In this document: in pieces, positions 29,037 through 36,344 of the stretch
Layout: each line of letters starts with the position of its first letter
Position numbering within the stretch: the stretch's first letter is position 1
From: an uncultured Pelagibacteraceae bacterium
GTDB taxonomy: Bacteria; Pseudomonadota; Alphaproteobacteria; Pelagibacterales; Pelagibacteraceae
Direction of reading: 5' to 3'
Assembly: GCA_902569615.1 (NCBI GenBank)
Contig: CACFUX010000004.1
Span: forward strand, 1-54,636
DNA: 54,636 nt
Notes under the pieces: model-generated
What the model was told of the DNA's origin: nothing
The model's database searches: none
The model's input: only the letters and a program-made list of their open reading frames with translations
Translations under genes and position numbers: made by a program

Positions 29037-29074
29037 AAAAGACCCCAAATACCTGGATGGTTTTGGGGTCTTTT
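29037..29074 (-). terminator. Rho-independent terminator between pal and cpoB
   Basis: On the minus strand AAAAGACCCCAAAA, loop, TTTGGGGTCTTTTTTTT forms a stem of about 12-13 pairs with a GGGGTC/GACCCC core and a run of T. It is the strongest GC hairpin I see in the window. It stands 15 bases after the pal stop and 23 bases before the cpoB start, and would stop or attenuate transcription leaving pal. Confidence 0.88.
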
Positions 29075-29089
29075 ATAAATTTAACTTTT

Positions 29090-29572
29090 TTAATTAGCTT
29101 TGACTGTTACTGATCTTCTATTTTTTGACCATGCTAATGGGTTAGATCCTGAATCAACAGGTCTCTCTTTACCATAACTAATAACAGAAATTCTTGCTGA
29201 AGATATTCCGTAAGTCATTAAATAATCTTTAGCTGAGTTTGCTCTACGCTCACCAAGTGCCAAGTTATATTCTCTTGTTCCTCTTTCGTCAGCGTGACCT
29301 TCTAGAACTACGTTTATTTCAGGATTTTTTCTTAACCAAGCTGCTTGTTTTCTCAAAGTCTCTCTAGAAGCAGTTGTAAGAACTGATTCATTTGTAGCAA
29401 AGAAAACTCTATCTGGAACACCGTCAGCTAAATATTCAACTGTGTCAGTTCCTGTATAAACGTCACCCTGTATTTGTGAGTCAATTTTAGTTGTTTGTGT
29501 TGCACAAGACGTCAGCACAAAGCCTAAAAACATTATCATAAAAATGTTTTTGTTAATTTTCCCTAAATTCAT
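29090..29572 (-). CDS. pal: Peptidoglycan-associated lipoprotein Pal
   Basis: Outer-membrane lipoprotein that binds peptidoglycan and TolB. The 160 residues start with a signal peptide ending in the lipobox LTSC (lipidated cysteine about residue 23). The OmpA-like domain has VFFATNESVLTTASRETLRKQAAWL and the peptidoglycan-binding signature VVLEGHADERGTREYNLALGERRANSAKDYL, ending with ISYGKERPV-WSKNRRSVTV. AGGAG sits a few bases before the ATG, one of the few clear Shine-Dalgarno sequences in the window. A 90-base gap separates it from tolB, so a separate promoter is plausible. Confidence 0.97.
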   Translation of the reverse strand: MNLGKINKNIFMIMFLGFVLTSCATQTTKIDSQIQGDVYTGTDTVEYLADGVPDRVFFATNESVLTTASRETLRKQAAWLRKNPEINVVLEGHADERGTREYNLALGERRANSAKDYLMTYGISSARISVISYGKERPVDSGSNPLAWSKNRRSVTVKAN

Positions 29573-29662
29573 TACTGCTCCTTAATTCTGTTTTTATTAA
29601 CTTTTTCACACCTAAATAGATCTTACAAGCTTAAAAATCAATATATTTTATTGAAAAAACTA

Positions 29663-31006
29663 CTAATTACTTAATAAAGACGACCAAGATGGGTCGGAAG
29701 CGTCGGTTTCTGTCTCAACAAGCCTCTCATTATAGCCTGTTAAATCGATTGACCAAAGTTTAGCTGAAAATCCTTCACCTTTACTATTTGTTTTTGTCTC
29801 TCTATAAAAAATTAGAACCCTACCGTTTGGCGACCATGAAGGTGCTTCCTGGTAATAATTTTCTGTTAAAAGTCTTTCGCCCTTACCATCAGTTCTCATC
29901 ACTCCAATATAAAATTTTCCTTTATGCAGTTTTGTAAAAGCAATAAGATCTCCTCTAGGAGACCATACAGGTGTTCCATATAAACCTTTTCCAAATGAAA
30001 TTCTTTTAACATTTTTGCCATTACTATTCATAACATATATTTGTTGATAACCACTTCTATCAGAATTAAATGCAATATATTTTCCATCAGGCGAATAAGA
30101 AGGGGATGTATCTATTGAAGGATGATTTGTAATTCTTTCTACAATTCTATTTTCAAGATCCATTGTATAAATATCCGAATTTCCATCCATTGCAAAACTC
30201 ATTATAATTTTTTTTCCATTTGGAGAAAATCTTGGTGCAAAAGTCATTCCAGGAAAATCACCAACAACTTCTTGAATTCCTGTTTCAATATCGAGTAAGT
30301 AAACTCTTGGAAGATTTTTAAAATACGACAAGTATGTAACCATTTGATTTGTAGGATTAAACCTTGGTGTTAAAACTAATTCATTTCCTAATGTTAAATA
30401 CTTTGTGTTAAAACCATCTTGATCCATAATCGCTAATTTTTTTACTCTTTGTGTCTTTGGCCCTTTTTCAGAGACATAAATAATTCTTGTATCAAAGTAA
30501 CCTTTTTCACCAGTTAATCTTTCATAAACTTTATCTGAAATTATGTGTCCAACCCTTCTCCAATTTTTTGGTACCGTTGTAAAAGCTAAAGCCAACATTT
30601 CTTTTCCAGCTAAAACATCCCATAACCTAAATTCAACTCTCAATTTTCCATCTTGAAAATTAACTTTGCCTGTAATTAATCCTTGTGCCTTTATTAATGC
30701 CCAGTCTTCAAATCTTGGTTTTAAGTGAGCAATATCTGGTTTTTGTAAAAATGCCTCTTTATCCAAAGGATTGAATAAACCAGATTTTTTTAAATTATTT
30801 TCAACGACTTTAGAAATTTCTAAACCTAAATCTTCTATCTTTAATCGTTTTTTTAAAGCTTCTTTATCTTCGTCACTGGATGATAAAGATGAAACTGCTA
30901 CAGGCAATGGACTAAGGTTACCTCTTGTTATATCCACCTCAATTAAAGCAAAAGAATTTAGAGGAAATAAAATTAAAAAAATTGTAAAAAGCTTTTTGTA
31001 AATCAT
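29663..31006 (-). CDS. tolB: Tol-Pal system beta-propeller protein TolB
   Basis: Periplasmic propeller that contacts Pal and TolA. The 447 residues open with a signal peptide ([18 protein letters not shown]). The N-terminal TolB domain follows ([28 protein letters not shown]) and then six propeller blades with repeated [42 protein letters not shown] and [10 protein letters not shown] motifs. It overlaps the tolA stop by 4 bases, placing it in one transcript with tolQRA. Confidence 0.97.
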   Translation of the reverse strand: MIYKKLFTIFLILFPLNSFALIEVDITRGNLSPLPVAVSSLSSSDEDKEALKKRLKIEDLGLEISKVVENNLKKSGLFNPLDKEAFLQKPDIAHLKPRFEDWALIKAQGLITGKVNFQDGKLRVEFRLWDVLAGKEMLALAFTTVPKNWRRVGHIISDKVYERLTGEKGYFDTRIIYVSEKGPKTQRVKKLAIMDQDGFNTKYLTLGNELVLTPRFNPTNQMVTYLSYFKNLPRVYLLDIETGIQEVVGDFPGMTFAPRFSPNGKKIIMSFAMDGNSDIYTMDLENRIVERITNHPSIDTSPSYSPDGKYIAFNSDRSGYQQIYVMNSNGKNVKRISFGKGLYGTPVWSPRGDLIAFTKLHKGKFYIGVMRTDGKGERLLTENYYQEAPSWSPNGRVLIFYRETKTNSKGEGFSAKLWSIDLTGYNERLVETETDASDPSWSSLLSN

Positions 31007-31812
31007 CCTTCTAGCATCTCCCTAGCATCAAAATTTAATTGTAAATCTTTCCATCTTTCATAACCTGTGGTTGGAACTCTAAGAGGTTGACAAAGTTGAA
31101 TTGCCCTCAAAGCACTTTCTGCTAAAACTTTATAGAAAGCTTGTCCAGGTTTGTTCATTCTAGCGTGATCTAATATCTCTGTTTTAATAACTGATCCATC
31201 TGGTTTCAATTTTAACTTTATCCTTACAAGTAAATTTTCATTATAAGGTAATCCTAAAGGTATACTCCAACAACCAAAAATTTGTGCTTTAAGAGCGTCC
31301 TCTTCATTTAACGTTAATCCAGATAAATTCATACTTGAATCTTGTGATTGAGTTACTTTATCGCTTTTTTTAGTGGTTTCTGCTAGATCTTCTTTCGATT
31401 TATCAATCAATGCTGCTATCGTATTAGGATCAAACATTTCATCTTTTTCAAATTCAGAGACTTGTTTAATCTCATCATCTATTTTTTCTGGGTTTTGTTT
31501 TTTTTCCTCAATTTTTTTAATATTTTCCTTTTTTTCATCAGGAAGAGGTACTGCATCAGGTTTTTCTTTTTTTACTTTTTTTGGAGGTGCTTGTTCAGAA
31601 ACTAATTTTTCTTGTTCTTTCTTAACTTTTTCTATTATTTTTTTTGCCTTTGGAGCAAAAGGAATATTTGTTTGATCGGTAATTTGTATTAATTCCACAG
31701 AAATAATTGGAGGTAAATCAATTGGTTTTTTAACTAAAAGTGGAAGACTGAGTGTTGCAGTAAATATTAGCAACACATGCATGCTCGAAGAAATAATAAT
31801 ATTTTTGTACAC
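31003..31812 (-). CDS. tolA: Tol-Pal energy-transducing protein TolA
   Basis: Transduces proton-motive force from TolQR to the outer membrane. The 269-residue protein has one N-terminal membrane helix with the SxxxH-like sequence [16 protein letters not shown] (about 8-25), which contacts TolQ. A long Lys/Glu/Pro-rich charged domain runs to about residue 130. A compact C-terminal TolA/TonB-like domain (about 175-269) contains [22 protein letters not shown] and [14 protein letters not shown]. The assignment rests on architecture and on position between tolR and tolB, since TolA sequences are poorly conserved. Confidence 0.9.
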   Translation of the reverse strand: MYKNIIISSSMHVLLIFTATLSLPLLVKKPIDLPPIISVELIQITDQTNIPFAPKAKKIIEKVKKEQEKLVSEQAPPKKVKKEKPDAVPLPDEKKENIKKIEEKKQNPEKIDDEIKQVSEFEKDEMFDPNTIAALIDKSKEDLAETTKKSDKVTQSQDSSMNLSGLTLNEEDALKAQIFGCWSIPLGLPYNENLLVRIKLKLKPDGSVIKTEILDHARMNKPGQAFYKVLAESALRAIQLCQPLRVPTTGYERWKDLQLNFDAREMLEG

Positions 31813-31815
31813 TCA

Positions 31816-32232
31816 CTATCTTTCTTTATATGGCTCAGAAATTAATGCGACTTTAGTAAATCCAGAACCAGATAACATTCCCATTATTTCTAAAACTCTT
31901 CCATAATTAATTGTTTTGTCACCTCTCACATATATTCTAGTATCTGTTCTATTTTTTGAAACAGCTAAAATTTTAGCTATTATTTTATCATACTCTACTT
32001 TTGACTCTTGTATAAAAATTTCTCCTTTTGAATTGATTGTTAAAGTTAATGGTTCTTGCTCCTCTGGCAATGAGTCTGCTGAACTTTCGGGTAAATCAAC
32101 TTGAACTCCAACTGTAAGTAAAGGGGCGGTAACCATAAATATAATTAGTAAAACCAACATCACATCAACGAAAGGTGTTACATTAATTTCATTTATTGGT
32201 TCTCTAGTTGAACTTTTAAATTTAAATGCCAT
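31816..32232 (-). CDS. tolR: Tol-Pal system protein TolR (ExbD/TolR family)
   Basis: Small inner-membrane partner of the TolQ proton channel. The 138 residues have a cytoplasmic start (REPINEINVTPFVDVMLVLLIIFMV), whose membrane helix contains the essential aspartate of the VTPFVD motif. The periplasmic domain ends in IYVRGDKTINYGRVLEIMGMLSGSGFTKVALISE, typical of the family. Three bases separate it from both tolQ and tolA. Confidence 0.97.
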   Translation of the reverse strand: MAFKFKSSTREPINEINVTPFVDVMLVLLIIFMVTAPLLTVGVQVDLPESSADSLPEEQEPLTLTINSKGEIFIQESKVEYDKIIAKILAVSKNRTDTRIYVRGDKTINYGRVLEIMGMLSGSGFTKVALISEPYKER

Positions 32233-32235
32233 TAA

Positions 32236-32910
32236 TTAAATTATTGATGTAAATCTTTTTGAAAAAGACTCAAGTTTCTGAAAATATTTTTTAGAATCGC
32301 TGCTAAATTTATTGTAAGCTACAACAGCTGGTATTGCAGCTAATAGACCTAAGGCAGTAGCAAACAGTGCTTCTGCTATTCCTGGTGCAACAATTGCCAA
32401 ACTGGTATTTCTTGAAATTGCAATAGATTGGAAAGAATTCATTATACCCCAAACAGTTCCAAATAAACCTATAAAAGGAGCGGTAGATCCAACGGTAGCT
32501 AAAAAAGTATAACTCTTTTCAATAGTATTCATTTGTTTTTCAATACTGACTTGCAACATACTTTCAAGTTTGTTTGACAAATTTGATTTTGACCTTGATT
32601 TTACAATGACTTGCATTGTGTCCTTAAATACATTTGCCATAGGATCATCTATTTTATCTGGTAAAGTATTATAAAAATTTTCTGCAGATCTAGATTTCCA
32701 AAACTTATTTTCAAATTCTTCTGAACTTTTATTAATTTTTTTAAAAAGACGATACTTTTCTATAATAATTGCCCATGAAAAGATCGACGATGCTATCAAT
32801 ATTATGATAACAGATTTCACAATGATGTCTGCTCTTATAAATAAATTTAAAATTGAAAAATCAGCGCTACTTGCGAGACCTACTGCTTGTGATGAGATAT
32901 CTGCTTCCAT
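32236..32910 (-). CDS. tolQ: Tol-Pal system protein TolQ (MotA/TolQ/ExbB family)
   Basis: Proton-channel subunit of the Tol motor. The 224 residues have an N-terminal membrane helix (about 30-50, IVKSVIIILIASSIFSWAIIIEKY), a large cytoplasmic loop and two further helices. The conserved block LATVGSTAPFIGLFGTVWGIMNSFQSIA and the helix VAPGIAEALFATALGLLAAIPAVVAYN line the channel. First gene of the tol operon. In many alphaproteobacteria ruvA, ruvB and ybgC lie between ruvC and tolQ; here only 53 bases remain. Confidence 0.97.
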   Translation of the reverse strand: MEADISSQAVGLASSADFSILNLFIRADIIVKSVIIILIASSIFSWAIIIEKYRLFKKINKSSEEFENKFWKSRSAENFYNTLPDKIDDPMANVFKDTMQVIVKSRSKSNLSNKLESMLQVSIEKQMNTIEKSYTFLATVGSTAPFIGLFGTVWGIMNSFQSIAISRNTSLAIVAPGIAEALFATALGLLAAIPAVVAYNKFSSDSKKYFQKLESFSKRFTSII

Positions 32911-32963
32911 TCAAAGTGTTTCACACTAAAATGTGTCATCAATTTGGCTTAAATAACTGTTAT

Positions 32964-33458
32964 TTATTCTTGTTTTTTATAAGTATTATAAAAAAAACTA
33001 GCAATTAAAATTGCATCAGCTTTATTTGAGTCTTTTTTTCTAGATAATTGCCCTGAAATATAAGGAAAAATTTCAATAACTTTAGTTCTGCTTGCATCTT
33101 TTTCTGTTTTAATTAAACCAAAATATTTTTTCCACTTTGCGGGTCTTACAAAGTGCATGGATAATTGCATAGCTGAACATATTCCCTTTAAAACACCAAA
33201 AGACTGACCAAAATTAAACATGCTGGTAACGCCTTGTCCTGGCATAGCTGAAACTTGTTCTATAACAACAATTATATCTTTTTTTGGAACTCCATTAATT
33301 CTTTTAGAAATTTCATTGTATATTTGTGGTCCATTTACTTGTCTTTTATTTTTCTTTCCGTCAGCCATAACTGGCATTTCAACTATTTCAGCAACTTGGC
33401 CATTTTCAAAAAAGCAAATAGCTCCTGAAATACCTGGGTCTATACCTATTATTAACAT
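32964..33458 (-). CDS. ruvC: RuvC-like Holliday-junction resolvase, phage-type variant
   Basis: RNase H-fold nuclease predicted to cut Holliday junctions. The 164 residues show the acidic catalytic residues: Asp in LIIGIDPGISGAI, Glu in IIVVIEQVSAMPGQGVTSMF, and Asp in KKDSNKADAILIASFF. The sequence around the second acidic residue (MPGQGVTSMFNFGQSFGVLKG), the PAKWKKYFGL stretch and the KDASR block differ from canonical RuvC. To my recollection they match the RuvC-like proteins common in phages and some bacteria. The gene nevertheless occupies the canonical yebC-ruvC locus. ruvA and ruvB are not in the window. Function as the cellular resolvase is likely but inferred. Confidence 0.82.
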   Translation of the reverse strand: MLIIGIDPGISGAICFFENGQVAEIVEMPVMADGKKNKRQVNGPQIYNEISKRINGVPKKDIIVVIEQVSAMPGQGVTSMFNFGQSFGVLKGICSAMQLSMHFVRPAKWKKYFGLIKTEKDASRTKVIEIFPYISGQLSRKKDSNKADAILIASFFYNTYKKQE

Positions 33459-33467
33459 TAATTTTTT

Positions 33468-34184
33468 TTATAATTTCGCATTAGTATAAACATTTTGTAC
33501 ATCATCATCGTCGTCTAATATCGATAAAAAATTTATTATTTCTTCCTTTTCTACAGGCAATAACTCAATTTTGTTTAAAGGAACCCATTCAATTTCAGTA
33601 GATAAAAAATTTGAAATGGTATTTTCTAATTTTTTTTTAACATTATATATTTCGCTCATATCACACTGAATTTCATGAAAATGCTTATTTGAAAAACATT
33701 CGATTGCACCTGAATTTATTGTTAAGTCCAATATTTTATCTTCTGTCGCTTCAGTTAAGTCAATTTTTATTACCCCTAATTGCTGAAAATTATGTGATGC
33801 AGCTCCTTGAGTTCCCAAATTTCCTCCATTCTTTTGAAAAATAGTTCTTAAATTTGATGCTGTTCTATTTTTATTATCAGTTAAAGTCTCTACTATAACT
33901 GCAACTTTTTTTGGTCCAAACCCTTCATATCTCATGCTTTCATAATTTGATGCATTACTAATTTGGGATTTTTCAATTGCTCTTTGAATATTTTCTTTAG
34001 GCATATTTGATGACCTCGCTGATTGTATGGCAGATCTTAACCTTGAATTCATATCTGGATTTTTATCGCCTAATTTTGCGGCAATAGTAATTTCTCTTGA
34101 GAGTTTAGAAAAAAGATTTGATCGAGCCTTGTCTGCTTTTCCCTTTTTATGTTTTATTCCAGCCCAATGAGAATGCCCTGCCAT
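33468..34184 (-). CDS. yebC: YebC/PmpR family regulatory protein
   Basis: A TACO1/YebC family protein. Members have been described as transcriptional regulators and, more recently, as ribosome-associated factors easing translation of difficult proline-rich stretches. The 238-residue protein has MAGHSHWAGIKHKKGKADKARSNLFSKLSREI, SAIQSARSSNMPKENIQRAIEKS, YEGFGPKKVAVIVETLTDNKNRT and GGNLGTQGAASHNF, all strongly conserved. It lies directly upstream of the ruvC-like gene (9 bases), the common proteobacterial pairing. Confidence 0.95.
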   Translation of the reverse strand: MAGHSHWAGIKHKKGKADKARSNLFSKLSREITIAAKLGDKNPDMNSRLRSAIQSARSSNMPKENIQRAIEKSQISNASNYESMRYEGFGPKKVAVIVETLTDNKNRTASNLRTIFQKNGGNLGTQGAASHNFQQLGVIKIDLTEATEDKILDLTINSGAIECFSNKHFHEIQCDMSEIYNVKKKLENTISNFLSTEIEWVPLNKIELLPVEKEEIINFLSILDDDDDVQNVYTNAKL

Positions 34185-34193
34185 AAATATAAA

Positions 34194-34994
34194 TTATTTA
34201 TTTAATTCTCCACCTTTAATGAAGGACTCAACTTTGTTTGCCAAACCATTTGATATGTTACATTCAACTATGAGTCCACACAAAGTTCCTTCTCCTTCTG
34301 CAGGGTAATGTTTTTGCGACTCTTTTTTTAAAAAACGATTTAAAGAATTTATTTTATCCATTCCAATAACAGAATTATAATCACCACACATTCCAGCATC
34401 AGTTAAATAAGCTGTTCCATTTAATAAAATTCTACAATCATTTGTTGGAACATGTGTATGTGTTCCAACTAGCAATGTCGCTTTACCATCAAAAAAATGT
34501 CCCATGGCCATTTTTTCACTTGTTATTTCTCCGTGAAAATCAACTACTAAAAAGTCATAATCTTTTTTTAACTTATATTTATTTAAAAATTTATTAGCTG
34601 TTTCAAAAACGTTTTCACATTTTTTCATAAAAACATTGCCCATTAAATTTAAAACACCAACTTTAAAACCTTTTTTAGTCTTAAAAATTCCAAATCCCTT
34701 ACCGGGTGAATTAGATGTTAAGTTTTCGGGTCGTAAAAGTCTAGACTCTCTCTCTATATGATTTGTTGTTTCTTTTTGGTCCCATACATGATTTCCAGTA
34801 GTGATAACATCTACACCTAAAGAAAATAATTCATTTGAAATTTCTTCAGTTATACCTACACCTTGATCAGCAGCATTTTCACCATTTACAACAACAAAAT
34901 CAATATTTTTATCTTGAATAGTTTCTTTTAAATTTTTATTAATTGCTATTCTTCCAGACTTTCCAACTATATCACCTAAAAAAAAAATTTTCAT
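34194..34994 (-). CDS. YmdB-type metallophosphoesterase (TIGR00282 family)
   Basis: Calcineurin-like metallophosphoesterase of the family typified by Bacillus YmdB, which hydrolyses 2',3'-cyclic nucleotides. The 266 residues carry the metal ligands in the family motifs FFLGDIVGKSGR, VVNGENAADQGVG, ITTGNHVWDQKE, DFHGEITSEKMAMGH and VGTHTHVPTNDCRILLNGTAYLTDAGMCG. It overlaps the upstream cyclo-ligase gene by 4 bases and precedes yebC by 9 bases. The biological substrate in this organism is unknown. Confidence 0.9.
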   Translation of the reverse strand: MKIFFLGDIVGKSGRIAINKNLKETIQDKNIDFVVVNGENAADQGVGITEEISNELFSLGVDVITTGNHVWDQKETTNHIERESRLLRPENLTSNSPGKGFGIFKTKKGFKVGVLNLMGNVFMKKCENVFETANKFLNKYKLKKDYDFLVVDFHGEITSEKMAMGHFFDGKATLLVGTHTHVPTNDCRILLNGTAYLTDAGMCGDYNSVIGMDKINSLNRFLKKESQKHYPAEGEGTLCGLIVECNISNGLANKVESFIKGGELNK

Positions 34995-35530
34995 TTTAAA
35001 ATATATTTTTCAGTTATAATTATATCTAATTTTTTATCAAATTTATTTATTGGAACTTTATTTATTTTTTGAAAAGAATAAGCGACCCCCACTTTTAAAA
35101 TATTTTTTTTTATTAGATATTTTTCAATATATCTATCGTAATATCCTCCTCCATATCCTATCCTAAATAATTTTTTATCAAAAGCTACCAAAGGAACTAA
35201 GATTATTTCAGGAATTACTTTTTTAATCTTTTCTGGTTCAGGTATTCCAAGTTTATTTAATTTTAATAAATCATTAAATGTCCATAAATAAAAATCCATT
35301 TGTTTATTTTTCTTTATTACTGGTAAACAAATTTTATAACCTTTTTTTTCTAATTCATTTAAAAAATTTAATGTATCTACTTCAAAATTTACTGGATAAT
35401 AACCACCAATTGTTTTGAATTTATTTTTTTGTAATTTTTTAAAAATTTCTGAAAAAGAAAAATTTATATCTTTATTTCCTTTTTTTTTTCTAATATTTAA
35501 TATTTTTTTTCTTATTGTTGATTTTAACAC
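34991..35530 (-). CDS. 5-formyltetrahydrofolate cyclo-ligase
   Basis: Converts 5-formyl-THF to 5,10-methenyl-THF with ATP, recycling a folate by-product. The 179-residue protein shows the N-terminal basic block (STIRKKILNIRKKK), YYPVNFEVDTLNFLN, the PEPEKIKKVIPEIILVPLVAFDKK region and the nucleotide-binding RIGYGGGYYDRYIEKY. It follows zapA after 3 bases, the common zapA-fau pairing, but without the 6S RNA that often lies between them. Confidence 0.9.
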   Translation of the reverse strand: MLKSTIRKKILNIRKKKGNKDINFSFSEIFKKLQKNKFKTIGGYYPVNFEVDTLNFLNELEKKGYKICLPVIKKNKQMDFYLWTFNDLLKLNKLGIPEPEKIKKVIPEIILVPLVAFDKKLFRIGYGGGYYDRYIEKYLIKKNILKVGVAYSFQKINKVPINKFDKKLDIIITEKYILK

Positions 35531-35533
35531 AGA

Positions 35534-35980
35534 TTACTGTAGTGAATTTTCAGAATCAATTTTAGTTAAAAAATTCTCGATTTGATTAGCAGCTTTTTCG
35601 ATTACTTTTTCATATTCTAATCTATTTTCATTTAATTGATCTTTCATTTTTTTTTGCTCTTCACTTAAATTATTAATCTCTTTTTCTTTTTTTTCTTTAT
35701 ATTCATAAACGAGTGATTTTAATTCTTTAAATTTTTCTGTCAAAATATTTAATTCTTTTGCCTTTTGTTCAATTTTTTTTTTAGTTTCAAAATATTCATC
35801 CATTGTTGTTATCGATGTAATTAGTAAGAGTTTATTTTCTCCAATATTTCCAAGGGAAGATTTTAATTTGTCGAATTTTTCATTTAAATGTAAAGAAAGC
35901 TCTTCTAGGTGCTCCTCTTGTCCATCTTCGCATGACAATAAAAATTCTTTATTATTAAATTTAATATTTACATTTGCCAT
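35534..35980 (-). CDS. zapA: Cell division protein ZapA
   Basis: Z-ring associated protein that cross-links FtsZ filaments. The 148 residues have the N-terminal ZapA domain ([37 protein letters not shown]), followed by a long coiled coil from about residue 60 to the end, longer than in the roughly 110-residue E. coli protein. It overlaps the preceding coiled-coil gene by 13 bases. Confidence 0.88.
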   Translation of the reverse strand: MANVNIKFNNKEFLLSCEDGQEEHLEELSLHLNEKFDKLKSSLGNIGENKLLLITSITTMDEYFETKKKIEQKAKELNILTEKFKELKSLVYEYKEKKEKEINNLSEEQKKMKDQLNENRLEYEKVIEKAANQIENFLTKIDSENSLQ

Positions 35981-36291
35981 TTATCTATCTCTTTTAACAA
36001 ACTATCTGTTTCTTGATTTAATTCATCAATTTTATCTGAAAATTCCATCTCTTTTTTTGCCTCAGTTTCTTTTTTGTTGTTTAAATCGTCTATTTTTAAC
36101 TTAAGCTTTTTATGCTCTTCCTGAAGCTCCTCATATTTCATTTCTAAAGTGTTCTTTTCAATTTCTAATTGATTTTTTTGTTGGTCCAAGTTTGTAATTG
36201 TTTCTTTAAAATTTAATTTTTGGGGATTTATTGAATTCAATTTTTCTAAAGCTTGATTTAGTTTTTTTTCTTTTTCGTGAGAAGAATTCAT
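35968..36291 (-). CDS. Coiled-coil protein, DUF4164-like
   Basis: A 107-residue protein if started at the ATG at 36291 ([18 protein letters not shown]); the ORF track gives 119 residues from 36327. Nearly the whole length is heptad-rich Lys/Glu/Leu sequence ([28 protein letters not shown]), with no enzymatic motif, signal peptide or membrane segment. Its position directly upstream of zapA and divergent from transketolase matches the small coiled-coil DUF4164 genes of other alphaproteobacteria. A role in division together with ZapA is therefore inferred from context only. Confidence 0.7.
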   Translation of the reverse strand: MNSSHEKEKKLNQALEKLNSINPQKLNFKETITNLDQQKNQLEIEKNTLEMKYEELQEEHKKLKLKIDDLNNKKETEAKKEMEFSDKIDELNQETDSLLKEIDKWQM

Positions 36292-36300
36292 ATATATATG

Positions 36301-36308
36301 ATTATAAT
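36301..36308. promoter_or_regulatory. Palindromic -10 region between zapA-side gene and tkt
   Basis: ATTATAAT is its own reverse complement and gives a perfect TATAAT on both strands: plus strand 36303-36308 towards tkt and minus strand 36306-36301 towards the coiled-coil/zapA genes. Only 53 bases separate the two start codons. No convincing -35 was found for either direction. Confidence 0.4.
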
Positions 36309-36335
36309 AATAAATTGATTCACCCAAGTCTACAT

Positions 36336-36339
36336 AGGA
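36336..36339 (+). promoter_or_regulatory. Shine-Dalgarno AGGA setting the TTG start of tkt
   Basis: AGGA lies five bases before the TTG at 36345 and is the only good ribosome-binding site near the conserved N terminus. It supports TTG initiation rather than the far-upstream ATG in the ORF track. Confidence 0.6.
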
Positions 36340-36344
36340 TATTT

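Noticed and set aside
29573-29662. Promoter or terminator between tolB and pal
   Set aside because: TTGATT-17-TATTTA and a small CAATA/TATTG hairpin are visible, but both are too weak to separate from chance.
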